A stretch of 64,000 nucleotides of DNA from Poa pratensis (lineage: Eukaryota > Streptophyta > Magnoliopsida > Poales > Poaceae): the NCBI GenBank assembly GCA_947311845.1, contig CAMZMU010000080.1, positions 19,966,132-20,030,131 of the forward strand, written 5' to 3'. This document shows, piece by piece, positions 1 through 10,636 of this stretch. The translations under genes and the position numbers were made by a program. The stretch's first letter is position 1. Every line of letters starts with the position of its first letter. The notes beneath the pieces were generated by a model, which was not told the DNA's origin, ran no database searches, and worked only from the letters and a program-made list of their open reading frames with translations.

Positions 1-530
1 TCAAGAAACATCCCAAAAATAGAAAAAATAAATAACAATATATGGAAAACCCCACACTTAGCCCGGCCATGTGGGCAATTCGTTGCCCCCATGCGGGCGA
101 GTCGCTGCCTCCAGCCGCAAACCCTATATGTCGCTTTTTGCGAGTCGTAACTTCCACTCGCCCGCCTACGTATATTAATGGGCCGGCCCAAATCATACAA
201 CACGTAACAAAAAGGATTGGCAATCGTACAACTCCAGGGTTGAGTATCGAGTGCGTAACCACTGGTCCACGGTCTGCCTCATGTTCGAGCTACTTTATAA
301 ATCTATCTACCCTTTCATCTCTTCGTTTTTTTTTGTTCCTTTCTTTGTTTTCCTTTTTATTCTTTCTTTTTTCTGTTTTATTATTTATTTTCTTTTTCTT
401 TTCCTTCTTTATTTATACGTACGTTATTTGGAGCTATATTAATATTTTTTGTTTCACTACTATTTTTTGTTACCGGCATTTTTGATTCACTACTATTTCT
501 AATTCAGCTGAATTTAGTTCCTTTTTGTTT
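1..530. other. T-rich sequence, no gene seen
   Basis: Low-complexity sequence that becomes strongly T-rich from about 320. Open frames here encode runs of Phe, Leu and Ser that follow from the T-rich composition and match no family I recognise. It leads directly into the tandem-repeat tract that follows. Confidence 0.5.
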
Positions 531-1190
531 CACTGTGTTTTTTTGATTCACCTGTATTTTTGGTTTAATATTATTTTTGGTTCACCAACATTTTTTAATA
601 TTAGTTTTGGTTCATCATCATTTTTGGTTCACCCGAATTTTAGTTCCTTTTCGGTTCACCGTCATTTTTGATTCACTATTATTCTTTGTTCACCGGCTTT
701 TTCGGTTCAATATTATTTTTGGTTCGCTGGTATTTTCGGTTCACCCGAATTTTACTTCCTTTTCGGTTCACTATTTTTTTGGTTCACCGGTATTTTCAGT
801 TCACTATTATTTTTGGTTCACCGGCATTTCGGTTCAATATTATTTTTGGTTCCCTGGTATTTCGGGTTCACCCGAATTTTAGTTATTTTTTGGTTCAATA
901 TTATTTTTGGTTTACCGGGATTTTAGTTCAACGGTATTTTCGGTTCACTATTATTTTTGGTTCACCGGTATTTTTATTTCAATATTATTTTTGGTTCACC
1001 TGAATTTTAGTTCCTTTTTGGTTCACTAATATTTTTGGCTCACCGGTATTTCGGTTCAATATTATTTTTGGTTCACCGGTATTTTTGGTTCACAGGTATT
1101 TTCGGTTCATCCGAATTTTATTTCCTTTTCGTTTCACTATTATTTTCGGTTCACCAATTTTTTTGGTTCATCGGTAATTTTCAAATAGGA
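531..1190. repeat. Degenerate tandem repeat, TTTTGGTTCACCGGTATTTT type
   Basis: A short motif built from TTTTGGTTCA, CCGGTATTTT and CGGTTCAATATTA recurs continuously with many substitutions. The spacing between GGTTCA words is roughly 15-20 bp, and a longer unit of roughly 30-35 bp can be followed. All reading frames are Phe-rich and are repeat artefacts. It may be the internal tandem array of a DNA transposon, but no termini are visible. Confidence 0.7.
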
Positions 1191-1470
1191 ACCATTTTCA
1201 AAATTGGAGCCATTTTCAAATTTTGAACCATTTTCTGTTTGTGGAAAATGGTATCAAATTTTTAAAATGTTTATTTTTCAAAAGGGTTTCGATTTTCAAA
1301 ACATGTTTACTTTTGAAAATGGTTTTTATTTTTGAAAAAATATTAATTTTTGAAATTGGTCCATATATGAAAACTGTTCATTTTAAAAATGGTTCCGATT
1401 TTTGAAAATGGTTCGGGTTTAAAAAATGTTCATTTTAAAGATGGTTCCGAATTTTTGAAAAAAAATGATG
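1180..1470. repeat. Second degenerate repeat, AAATGGTTCCGATTTTTG type
   Basis: Words such as GAACCATTTTCAAA and their complements (GAAAATGGTTC, AAATGGTTCCGATTTTTG) recur at 20-30 bp spacing in both orientations. The tract directly abuts the previous array but has a different core. It stops just before the MATH-BTB remnant. No coding potential. Confidence 0.55.
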
Positions 1471-1529
1471 GCTTTGTCAGTTGTATCCTGCAGGGTTAGA
1501 CTAAAAAGGCCGCAATTTCGTTTCCGGTT

Positions 1530-1918
1530 GGTGGATTGGGCTGAAGCTTGTCTTTCTCGGTGAAGTCCGCAACTGCAACGTGAGGGCGAGTTTAGACTGT
1601 CGGCTGGTAGATCCGAGGGGGAAGCTCAAACCATCCGAAGAAAAGAGGCAAGCAAGAACATTCAAGCGGCCAGAAGATTCATCGTCTCCAGTTTTGCTCG
1701 TTGAAATGAACGTCTTGGAAGCAACAGTCTATCTCAAGGATGACTCCTATACCGTGCAGTGTATAATCGTCGTGCTCAAGAAAATATCTGATTTCACAAC
1801 AATCTTAGCTAAAGAACTGGATGTGCCATCTTTGAACCTGCACGAGCACCTCGTTGAGCTCCTGCAGAGGAAGACTGGGGCGGACATCACATTCCTTGTT
1901 CCCGGCGAGTCCCTGTGA
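1530..1918 (+). pseudogene. MATH-BTB (BPM-like) gene remnant, 5' part
   Basis: The open frame reads like the C-terminal half of a MATH domain followed by the linker and first BTB/POZ strand of the expanded grass MATH-BTB family. Recognisable pieces are CRLVDPRGKLKPSEEK, YLKDDSYTVQC, a SLNLHEHLVELLQR linker and GADITFLVPGESL. Such proteins are usually substrate adaptors of Cullin-3 ubiquitin ligases: MATH binds the target and BTB binds CUL3. The frame stops at 1918, exactly where LINE-like sequence begins, and the start codon and N-terminal half of MATH are not recognisable upstream. The BTB domain resumes at 4140 beyond two retroelement insertions, so this is a disrupted gene. This half lies outside the duplicated block and occurs once. 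Confidence 0.75.
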
Positions 1919-3060
1919 GAAAGTTTCCGGTGGTAAATGAAAGGTGAATTGCGAAACGGTTTGCAAGCCCAAAGATAGTGGAGGATTGGGAATCCTAAAC
2001 CTCACCAAATTCGCTTCGGCCCTCCGTTTAAGATGACTATGGTTCCAACGGAGTGACGAAATAAAACCTTGGATGAGCCTTGGCAACCCTTGCAACGCAA
2101 ATGACCATGACCTCTTTACGGCGGCCTTGATCGTCACCATTGAAAATGAGGAGAAAAGGCACAATTTTGGGAATCATATTGGCTTCATGTAGCCGGCCCA
2201 AGGACATTGGGCCACTTGTGTTTGATCTCTCCAAGAAAAGAAAGTGCGCGGTTCGCAAAGCCTTAGAAAATAACTTTTGGGTTTCAAGTGAACATTCAAG
2301 ATAGCCTCGCCCTTGACTACATTACTTAGTTTGCCAAGATTTGGGAGCTCCTTCAAGACGAGCAACTACAAAATGATACCCCTGATAAACTTGCTTGGAA
2401 GTTCACTAACAATGCATCCTACACCTCTTCATTGGCAATTTTATGGAACACCAATTCGACGATGTCTAGCGTGCTGTGAAAGCCTTGGGCCCTTCCAAAG
2501 TGCAAGTTGTTCGCTTGGTTGATTCTTCAAAACGGAGTGTGGGCGGTGGATAGACTTCAACGGATTGAGTGGCCAAATTGTGGCCGTTGCAAGCTTTATA
2601 ACCAAGTTCAAGAGACAGGCCGCCCACCTACTCTTCCAATGCCGTTTCACCACTAGGATTTGGTCCTCCATTAAGGATTGGCTTGGTCTACATAATTCAT
2701 GAATTACCGGTTGGAATGTGTTCCAATCCGTTAAGGAATGGCGACTTGAAGGGATCCTACAAGGCCATATAGGAAGGCTTTGGACTCGCTTGCCATGCTC
2801 GTCACATGTGAAGTTTGGAAGGAGCGAAATGCAAGAGTTTCCGAAATCTATCCATCAGCATGACCATGCTCGTCTCCAAGATCAAAGAGGAAGTGGCGAC
2901 GTGGCGCCGGAGCCAAATCCCTTTGTAGTATTATGCCGCGAGAGTAATCCATTTATGTATTTGTAGCCGTGTCATGCTTGACGCGGCTAGGCTTCTAAGA
3001 CCTCTAAAAACTTATTAATTAATGAAAATGGCAAATATTTTTCTTGTTTGAAAAAAGAAC
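1919..3060 (+). mobile_element. LINE 3' fragment inserted in the BTB pseudogene
   Basis: Broken frames translate into the C-terminal end of a plant LINE ORF2: a GGLGILNLTKFASALRLRW-like stretch, a tract ending WKFTNNASY, and the zinc-binding segment around CKLFAWLILQNGVW and WPNCGRCKL. Stop codons and frameshifts interrupt it repeatedly. The end resembles a LINE 3' untranslated region (ATGCCGCGAGAGTAATCC, then CCTCTAAAAACTT, then AATTAATGAAAATGGCAAAT). The same 3' UTR recurs at about 10,370-10,484 and 34,770-34,890, so it is one family. The piece is 5'-truncated. No clean target duplication was found. Confidence 0.75.
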
Positions 3061-3074
3061 AAGGCCATACTCAC

Positions 3075-4122
3075 CACGACGTAGATCCAGAATACACCCT
3101 CTCGTTCCCCTCTCTCGTGAACAGTAGAGAGAGGCGAATCTCGCTTTCCCCACCGCGCTCGCCGGCGAGCCGTGGGTTCCCTCTCCCTCCGCTGGCCGCT
3201 CCGGCGGCGGGAGGGTGGGGGAACCCTGGATCTCTGCCGTGCTTTGTAGATAGGGTAGTTAGGGTTCCAGCCGGCGGTGTTTTGGAGGTGGAGGCGTCGC
3301 CGGAGTGGAGGGTGGTGGTGCTGGCTCCTCTCCTCTGCGCCGTCGTCCTTTGGGGCGCCGTCGCGGGGCCGGCATCTTTTGGTGCTTCGTGGTGCCCTTG
3401 GGGTGGTCTTCGTGGCGGAGGTGAAGACTATCTGCGGGCTTTTGGTCCCTCGACCCCGTCTTCGTCGGAGGATGGCTGCTCCTGGCCATGTTTTGGGGGT
3501 GCTGGGGGTCGCGCGGTGGGGAGCTGGTGCTTGGCGCTGGCGGCCTCCACCGTCTGTACAGGAGTTCTTCTTGGATCTCGGAGGTGCTCGTCTGCTGTTG
3601 GCGCGTTGCTCTGGCTTCTCCGGCCGGCCGTGGTGGCGTGTGGTGGAGTGGTTCTGGCTGCGTGCTCTGTTTCAACCTCGCTTTGTGTCTTCTTTCTCCG
3701 GCCGGCCATGGTGGCGAGGGGAGAAGGAGTTCAAGGCGTGCTTCTGGCGTCGTCTCCGGCAAGCCGTGTTTGGGTTCAGCGCAGGTCTGTGGAAGAGGGG
3801 TGGATGCGGGGAGGAAGCGCCATGGCCGTGCGCGTTCAGCGTTCTCGATTCCGTTGCTTGCGGCGGGCGGCATATGCGGTCTTCTACAATGGTGGGGGTG
3901 CTCCCCTTCCGGGCGTTGCGGCGGCCTGGTGTCTTCCTCTCCGGCGTCTCGTTCGGCGATCGACATCAGGTGGTGCGGCGGTTCAGTGGTCTGCTCCCCA
4001 GGTTCTTCGAGCGCTGCTGTTGCGCTGAGCTTCATTGGCTTGTTCTTCTGCGTTTGTTGGTGCTTTCTCTGTAATTTGTGTTGAATGTACGCAGTGTGGA
4101 TCCTTCAAAAAAAAAAAAAAAA
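3075..4122 (+). mobile_element. 1.05 kb poly(A) retroposon with 14-bp target duplication
   Basis: The GC-rich insert is flanked by identical AAGGCCATACTCAC copies at 3061-3074 and 4123-4136 and ends in a tract of about 18 A residues at 4107-4122. This is the signature of target-primed reverse transcription. There is no reverse transcriptase, so it is either a non-autonomous LINE derivative (5' UTR joined to a 3' end) or a reverse-transcribed host RNA. An internal GC-rich segment containing CTCCGGCCGGCC is partly repeated (near 3618 and 3698). A 326-codon open frame crosses the target duplication and reflects GC composition, so I do not call it a gene. Block B carries the same insertion at 18128-19174. 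Confidence 0.8.
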
Positions 4123-4139
4123 AAGGCCATACTCACTAA

Positions 4140-4322
4140 CGGTCCCCCGTGCTCATGGCAGAGTTCTTCGGGCAAATGAAGAAGAACTCTCGGTGTGTCA
4201 ACGTCAAACAGATGGAGGCGGAGACATTCAAGGCCATTCTGCACTTCATTTACACCGATACGGCGCTGGTACTTGCTGATCAGCAGCCGGCGACAGTGTT
4301 ACTTAGGAGCTCGACGAGGTAA
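4140..4322 (+). pseudogene. MATH-BTB gene remnant, BTB domain 3' part (copy A)
   Basis: In frame from RSPVLMAEFFGQMKK through VNVKQMEAETFKAILHFIYT to a TAA stop at 4320-4322, this is the central BTB/POZ fold that normally follows the GESF...AAHKAVL segment. About ten residues between the two halves are missing and a stop codon (TAA) directly precedes CGG at 4140, so the gene was already damaged around the retroelement insertion point. The C-terminal BACK-like part of the family is absent. The segment is present again at 19192-19374. Confidence 0.75.
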
Positions 4323-4841
4323 TTGCAATTTGTGGTCACTATTGGAGTGCAAGCGAATTTGGCTACGTGCCGTACCACGGACGAACAAACCTTTTCGTTT
4401 AGTCATTTTAGTTTGTGTGTTACTCTGCCTAAAGTTCTGCTCCATTTCTCTAGTAGAATCAAAGAAAGGCGATCTTCTGGGTGGCTTGCTGCTTCCAAGA
4501 TTTGAGGAGCAGTGTTGCGCCAGCCGGTACCAGTCCGTGTAGTACCGAAGAACATGACGTGCTCGCCCCGGTCTGATTTTTTCGACGGCAATGGTTTGTC
4601 CTATGATAAACTAGTTTGGAGTCTGAAAAGCTGTTGATCAGCGATGGAGCCACGTCGAACTCGGGTGAAGAGTAAATCTGTCTCTTTTCTTTTTGGTGGC
4701 TGATACGGTGGTGCCGAAAAAGAAGGATATGCCTTGTCGGGTATATATAACCTAGTTTTATTTGCTTCGGTGTCATCCATCCGATCGGTGATGACAATAT
4801 TATTCGGAAAGACTGATTAAAGCACGCAAGAGCAGAGCAGG
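4323..4841. other. Spacer between BTB remnant and UGT 3' end
   Basis: No gene recognised. It contains the downstream flank of the minus-strand UGT gene. The same sequence occurs in block B at 19375-19892 with a few substitutions and small indels. Confidence 0.5.
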
Positions 4842-6440
4842 CTATCTATCATCAGTCGGCAGACATGACGTTAAGCCGTTGAGGGCCTTCACCATGCGCT
4901 GCATGTTATTGTACGACGTCCCACCGGCACAAACGGCCTCCTCTCCCTTCGCCTTCCACATCTCGGCGCTTCCCCTGACACCATTCTCCCCCTGCATCAC
5001 CTCCCTCACACGGCTGGTGACCTGCTCCATCCTCACCTCGTCGTCCAGCCGCACGCCGACGCGCCACACCTCGCAGGCGTACTTGCTGTTCGTGTACTGG
5101 TCCGCGAACCCCGGCCAGCACACCATCGGCACGCCCGCGGCGATGCTCTCGCACGTCGAGTTCCAGCCGTTGTGCGTCACGAAGCAGCCAACGGCACGGT
5201 GCCTCAGCACGTGTTCCTGCGCGCACCACGTGGTGAGGCGGCACCGGGCGGACACCTCTGAGAGGACATCCGACGGCAGTCCGGCCAGGGCGCCGTCCTC
5301 CCGCACGGCCCATAGGAACGGGTAACCGGCCGCGGCGAGGCCGCGGGCGAACTCGGCCATCTGCTCGGGCGTCAGCACCGTGTGGCTGCCGAAGTTGACG
5401 TACACCACGGAGCTGGGTTCTTGGGCGTCTAGCCATGCAACGAATTCAGTGTCCTTCTTCCACAGGCTTAGGTCGGTGGTGGCATCGTCCTTGATGTGGT
5501 GTTGCCGGAGGAGGGAGCCCAAGGGGCCGATAGTGTACACCTGCGGGTGGTCGGCACGGAGGGCGGAGAGGACGTTAGACTCGAGGTCATCGAAGGTGTT
5601 GAGGATGATGGCCCCGGCCTTTTTGCAGTTGCTGGTCTCCGATTCGTTGAAGCGGAGACCGAAGCGTCCGGGTCATCAGTTCTACGAAGGAATCCGGAGA
5701 TATCGCCCAGTTTAATCGGTGCCATGCCGGGGATCCAGTCGATGATGGTTTCGAGCTCGGTCTCATCTGCAGAGATATCTTGAATTAATAATCAGTTTCA
5801 TAAAATATTTGTAGTACAGTTTTTTTTTCCAAAATTACTACGACTTGCAGAAATGTCTCAAATTATGAATTTTTCATTTTCTAAGCTACGGATTAAAGAA
5901 AAGGAATGTGACACGTGAAATACTTTTGACTGGGAAATAGCCTTTTTCCCTGAGCTCCCGGAGCTTCATATGTCCCATGAGGGCGGCCGCGCTGCAGCCC
6001 CAGAGCACCATACTCTGGAGACCCAGCTCACGCGCCACGTCCAGCGCGAAGCTCATCAGAAACGTCGGCACCACGCACGTCACGGGCGGCACACCGGCCG
6101 TGGAGTTCATCCGCGCGATGAGCTCTCTGAGTGGCTCAGCGCAGCGCCGGCTAACAGCCATGGACAGGCTCAGGCCATAGTCATGCGCGGCCCGCTCCGC
6201 CGCAGACAAGCCATCCGGGATCGTCTCGAACCGGAAGCCGTCGCGGCCGCGCAGAGCTTCAGCACCCTCGGTGGCCTCCACGCGTTTGTGGTTGTGCTCC
6301 GTGTTCACGAATGTCACGTACACACCCTGCAGGTACAGCAGCTTCGCGAGCTGCAATGCCGGGTTAATGTTGCCGGAGCATGGGTACGGCACCACCACGG
6401 CGTGAGGCCTCGCCCTTGCTTTCACCCTCTCCGACTCCAT
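4842..6440 (-). pseudogene. UDP-glycosyltransferase, UGT85-like, copy A (frameshifted)
   Basis: Family 1 glycosyltransferases move glucose from UDP-glucose to small lipophilic acceptors in the cytosol. Exon 1 is 6440..5924 and exon 2 is 5766..4842. The 157-bp phase-1 intron has a GT donor (5923-5922) and an AG acceptor and sits where UGT85-type genes carry theirs. Exon 1 encodes the acceptor-binding N-terminal domain ([20 protein letters not shown]). Exon 2 encodes the 44-residue PSPG box, from WCAQEHVL through HNGWNS to FADQ, whose last Gln fits UDP-glucose. An intact protein would be 480 aa, normal for the family. Copy A lacks one T between 5665 and 5666 that copy B has at 20717. This shifts the frame about 34 codons into exon 2, so translation ends near 270 aa without the PSPG box. 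I chose the ATG at 6440 because [20 protein letters not shown] matches the usual N-terminus. The natural substrate cannot be told. Confidence 0.88.
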
Positions 6441-6516
6441 CACGGTTAACAGGAACAAGTGCGAACTGTAGGGAGTATACAATGTGTGTTAGGGACAACC
6501 TTTGTGTGGTCTCACA

Positions 6517-6527
6517 CCTTTTATAGA
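6517..6527 (-). promoter_or_regulatory. Putative TATA box of UGT copy A
   Basis: On the minus strand the sequence reads TCTATAAAAGG, about 80 bp upstream of the chosen ATG, a normal spacing for a plant core promoter. The same box is kept in copy B at 21569-21579. Confidence 0.6.
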
Positions 6528-6714
6528 CAAAATGGCTCGATGCCCTAGAGCCTCTCTTTGTAAGATGTTGCCTCACTAGATGAGTGTACACATCACGTTT
6601 AATTTTTGTGTTCGAAATGGGTAGTCCCGGCCTCTGCATTCATCTAATTAGCTTTTGTGCATGCGACGGCACCTCAAATATGTACAAAACAAGTTGCTTC
6701 AAGAGTTTCATTTT

Positions 6715-7990
6715 GGCTATTAATTAGCTTACATGTTTGCTATGACACGTTGGCCTCATACATAAAAAGTAATATAATTACTCATATATGTAGAAGGTGT
6801 GTTATAGGAAACGTATAAATGAGCTAATAAACGCCAGCTATACACAGACAAATGTATAAGGTTCCATGCATGCATGCACATTTCGGTTTTTATTAGCTTG
6901 GTTACACACTTGCCATGACACCTTGGATCCATGCTAAAAAACAAGTAATCTCTACTGTTTCTATCCGTGTACACATGGCTTTTAATTACTTGTTTATATG
7001 TTTGCTATGCCACGTTGGCCACAAATAAAATAACAAACTACTACACTCAAAGAAAAGACAATCAAACTATCATCAGTTTCAGGTATGTACCAGGTGTCAT
7101 AGCAAATGTATAAACAAGTTAATAAACGCCAGCTATACATAAAGAGAAATGTATAAGGTTCCATGCATGTATGCACATTTCTGTTTTTATTAGCTTGGTT
7201 AGACACTTGCTATGACACCTTGGATCCATGGTAACAAACAAGTAATCTCAATTGTTTCTATCCGTGTACACATGGCTTTTAATTAGCTTTTATATGCTTG
7301 CTATGCCACATTGGCCAAATGTTAAATAAAGACAATAGAACTACTCATCAGTTTCAGGTATGTACCAGGTGTCATAGCAAACGTATAAACAAGCTAATAA
7401 CGCCAGCTATATAGATGGAGAAATGTATAAGCTAGGTTCCATGTATGTATATTTCGGTTTTAGTTAGCTTGGTTACGTAGTTGCGATGACAACTTGGTTC
7501 CATATTAAAAACAAGTAATCTCTATCTATGTAGGCATGGCTTTTAATTGTCTTGTTTATATGTTTGCTATGCCACGTTGGCCACATATAAAAAAAGACAA
7601 TCAAACCACTCATCAGTTTCATGTATGTATCAGCTGTCATAGTAAACGTACAAACATGCTAATAAAAGCCAGCTATATAAACAGAGAAATGTATAAGGTT
7701 CCATTCCTTACATTTCAGTTTTAATTAGCTTGGTTACACACTTGCGATGACACCTTGGATCCATACTAAAAAAAGTAACCTCAACAGTTTCTATCCATGT
7801 ACACATGGATTTTGATTAGTTTGTTTATATGTTTGCTATGCCACGTTGGCCACATATAAAAATAGATAATCAAACCACTCATCAGTTTCATGTATGTATC
7901 AGGTATCATAGAAAACGTACAAAAAGGTTAATTGAAAGCCGGCTATCTATACACACATAGAAATGTGAAGCTGCCTTAGTGGTTCTTACT
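6715..7990. repeat. Five-unit tandem repeat upstream of UGT copy A
   Basis: The landmark TTTGCTATGMCACGTTGGCC recurs near 6734, 6999, 7295 (as TTGCTATGCCACATTGGCC), 7561 and 7830, giving units of about 265, 296, 266 and 269 bp. Each unit also contains CATCAGTTTCAGGTATGTA, a CGCCAGCTATA word, AAGGTTCCATG and ACACTTG(C/A)(C/G)ATGACACC. The array lies 0.2-1.5 kb upstream of the UGT transcription start. It could be a repetitive promoter region or an unrelated array. It is repeated in block B at 21768-23040. Confidence 0.75.
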
Positions 7991-8880
7991 TTGGCTCAGT
8001 TGTGGCGGCTGATATAAAAGATCTCTACGCACACCACTGATACAACTCTACAATACACTGAACGTTTGTTTTAGCTAGAAAATAAAACTGGATGAATAAA
8101 AGTTTGTTGTTGTAATGTAAATAAATAATAAAGTAAAACATAATGAGTGCAAAATAGTGGTGATTGGTGTGGCGGAATTAATAGTCCATAAGCAATTAGT
8201 TAAGTTACTATTTCGAATATCACCATTACAGTTTTATATGTGTGAGAGGTCACAACTTACATGCGCGCAAACACTCTTATTACATGCACTTATGAATGAA
8301 ATCTCTAACAAGCACTCCACAAATACCAAAGATTAATTAAGGCAAAATCTAACCATAGCCTCTTGACTGCCATGATTAACTACATCTTGCATATTTGTTT
8401 AGTCAACTTCAGGTTTCATGCGTTTTATTAAATTTCTTAAGAGATACCCGCTGCAACGCGCGGGGTGTCGTTCTTAATACCTCTTATAAAGCAAAACCCC
8501 ACTAAGGTGCATTAAATATTTTCTATCTCAACATGCAATCTATACACTGCACATCACCCACTACTTTAGCCAATCTATTGTCCATGTCATCTCCACCAAT
8601 AATAATTTATAATAGTACATCTTTCATGCAACCTATCCACGTCAACTTTTTTCAGCCATATAATTGTCCACGTCACTAATATTTTGTTCTCAAATATCCA
8701 ACAATTTCACACGAAATTTAGTGTCTTGACTATTCTGATTAAATTAATCCTAACAATTGAATATTTTATGCGTTTTATACCCATTTCATTTAAAAAATCA
8801 TTTTTAAAGAGATTCCCGCTGCAACGCGCAGGATATTTTTCTAGTGTTTCTATCATTATAAGTACATGTAGGGTATTCTG
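7991..8880. other. AT-rich spacer with two CCCGCTGCAACGCG motifs
   Basis: No gene. CCCGCTGCAACGCGCGGGG near 8447 and CCCGCTGCAACGCGCAGGA near 8816 lie in the same orientation about 370 bp apart. Each is preceded by a similar TTTTATGCGTTTTAT-type tract, so they may mark the two ends of a small direct-repeat element. Matching sites in block B are near 23500 and 23860. Confidence 0.45.
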
Positions 8881-9384
8881 TCACTCCTGATTCCGATTTT
8901 TTAACTTTCTCAACGTACTACTAACGCGAGGTGCATAGCCATCCGGTGCGAGGTGCTTTTTACATCCGTTGGAGTATGGATCAATAAAATTGCTCGACTC
9001 ACGCGTTCCTGATGGCATAGCCTGAGATTGCTTTACAGTTTCCGTTTGCCCCTGGCCATGAAAGAGGACGAGCCTTTTAGAGAAACTCTTATACATATAG
9101 CAAACTTTCATGCCGCAAAAGTATTCTATAATAATCCGCAATACACTTTACAGTGTGGCATTTGATCTAGCAATACAGATGCCGCAAAAGTGATAGCATA
9201 ATTCAAATAATTTGTTCATGCCTACTTGAAGATTCAAACATGAAAGCAACACACATTATTTAAACATTACAAACTAGATAACAATTCAACATTAGAAACT
9301 AAACTACATTAAACAAACTAGATAAACTAAAAACTACATAAGAAGTTTCCATTCTTCCCGGAGGCGACTGATCGATGGCTACGA
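8881..9384. other. Unassigned AT-rich sequence
   Basis: A minus-strand open frame of 86 codons (8881-9141) is conserved in block B (23925-24185) with one visible amino-acid change, but it resembles no family I recognise. It probably survives because the blocks are recent copies. The rest looks like the 3' flank of the small coding-like segment that follows on the minus strand. Confidence 0.3.
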
Positions 9385-9772
9385 TCACTCACAATCAACA
9401 CCAGAGTCGCTGTCGTAGAGATCGTCTATATCTTGACAGTTCCTCAAACTAGGCCCGCCCTATTTTCTCGACTTTTGTGGTCCCGGCGGAGATCCCGTGA
9501 GCGAGCTTTACCTCTCGCTCCTCCCGACATGCGCTCTTGGAGCGGCGGACGGCCTCCGTAGCTCTGAGTCGTTGTCTTCCAGCTCCTACGTGAAGACGTT
9601 TTCGAAGAGGACGTAGTCGGCATTGGTCGGCGCCAGTGATGTCGTGGGAGGGGCGTCGTCGAAGTAGGAGTCCGACGATTTGGCTAGGAGATGCAGGTGG
9701 ATGGGGATGAAGGGGCGGGATATGACGGCGCAGCGACGCGAGGGCTCCCCGCCTCATGGTTGTTACGGCGCC
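9385..9772 (-). pseudogene. Small degenerate coding-like segment, copy A
   Basis: Reading the minus strand gives a patchwork: an acidic piece around SSDSYFDDAPPTTSLAP, a stop, then further pieces ending QDIDDLYDSDSGVDCE and a TGA at 9385-9387. In-frame stops separate them, so there is no continuous gene. The style resembles short uncharacterised, often transposon-associated proteins of grasses. In block B (24437-24822) the N-terminal piece stays open from an ATG at 24822. Function unknown. Confidence 0.3.
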
Positions 9773-10249
9773 GCCTCAATGCTGGTTATCTAGCTGCGGG
9801 AGATGGAGCGAAGGCAGCGGCCTCTAGCCCTAACCATGTTGTGGGGAGCGGCGAGACTAGGCACCATGGGAACATGCGACTATGTAGGCCGCTTTGTGGC
9901 CATAAGCGGAGGAGGAGGCCTCTCCCGCCCCAGGTCCGATGTGTTCATCAGCCACATTTGGGCGATAGCTAGAGGACACGAGCTGAGCGGAGATGCATTG
10001 GGCTTTGGTAGATTTGGCCACCGACAATCCAGATCCGGCGGCGGAAGGAGGGACAGGTGGCCGGCGGTGGGCGACAGCGCCATCGTGGTGAAGGTGAAAT
10101 GGATGTGGTTTACCGTAAAATGGGATGCAAAACCCATAGATACACAAGTTGGCGGGGTAATTCTAGTGTTTACCCCCAAAAACTACGAATTGGTCCTTTT
10201 TCCGAAAACTGCACATTGTGTTTGCGGGCCGGTCTTATCCGAGTTGCTC
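9773..10249. other. Unassigned sequence with the empty Gypsy target site
   Basis: No gene recognised. The uninterrupted TCTAG at 9823-9827 is the pre-insertion site of the Gypsy element found in block B, where TCTAG is duplicated at 24866-24870 and 34225-34229. Confidence 0.6.
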
Positions 10250-10484
10250 TTTAAACCAAGGAGACACGTGTGTATTTCGAAACAAGTCGTCCACCGCCCC
10301 TATGCTCATTGACAAGATAAAAGATGAGGCGAACGTATGGTGTTGGGCGGGCGCTAAAGCGTTGTGTAATTTAATGCCGCGAGAGTAATCCTAGACGTAG
10401 CCTATTTGGCTTTGATCACTTGTGATCAAGGCGATGTTGTAGTGCCTCTAAAAACTTCTCCTGAATTAATGAAATGGCAAATCT
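10250..10484 (+). mobile_element. LINE 3' end fragment, copy A
   Basis: The frame beginning near 10258 reads VFRNKSSTAPMLIDKIKDEA, then an ALCNLMPRE ending, and is followed by ATGCCGCGAGAGTAATCC, CCTCTAAAAACTT and AATTAATGAAATGGCAAAT. This is the ORF2 tail and 3' UTR of the same LINE family as at 1919-3060. In copy A the poly(A) end and about 65 bp after it are deleted; copy B keeps an A-rich tail near 34900. Confidence 0.7.
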
Positions 10485-10554
10485 ACCACCACCTTACGCA
10501 CTGACCCACATGTGTACGCGCCAAAACTTCTTCGTTGTCCTCTCCCACCTCGCG

Positions 10555-10566
10555 CTCTATTTAAAC
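10555..10566 (+). promoter_or_regulatory. Putative TATA box of HAD copy A
   Basis: CTCTATTTAAAC lies about 75-80 bp before the ATG and just downstream of a pyrimidine patch (TCCTCTCCCACCT), a typical plant core promoter arrangement. Copy B keeps it at 35022-35033. Confidence 0.6.
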
Positions 10567-10636
10567 GGCCCACTCAGCAGAGACTCTGCTCCTGCTCGTT
10601 CGTCGATCGTCGTCTGTTCCTCGCAGCTTTCCGGCC

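Noticed and set aside
42..485. 147-codon frame at the left edge
   Set aside because: The second half is a Phe/Leu run from T-rich DNA and the first half matches no protein I recognise.
3048..4074. Long open frames of 326, 265 and 258 codons on both strands (again at 18101-19127)
   Set aside because: They span the target duplication and GC-rich retroposon, exist in several frames at once, and show Gly/Ser/Pro/Arg composition without domains. Length follows from GC content.
9803..10312. 169-codon frame upstream of HAD copy A
   Set aside because: It crosses from unassigned spacer into the LINE tail in a frame different from the LINE protein; in block B the frame is altered by an indel.
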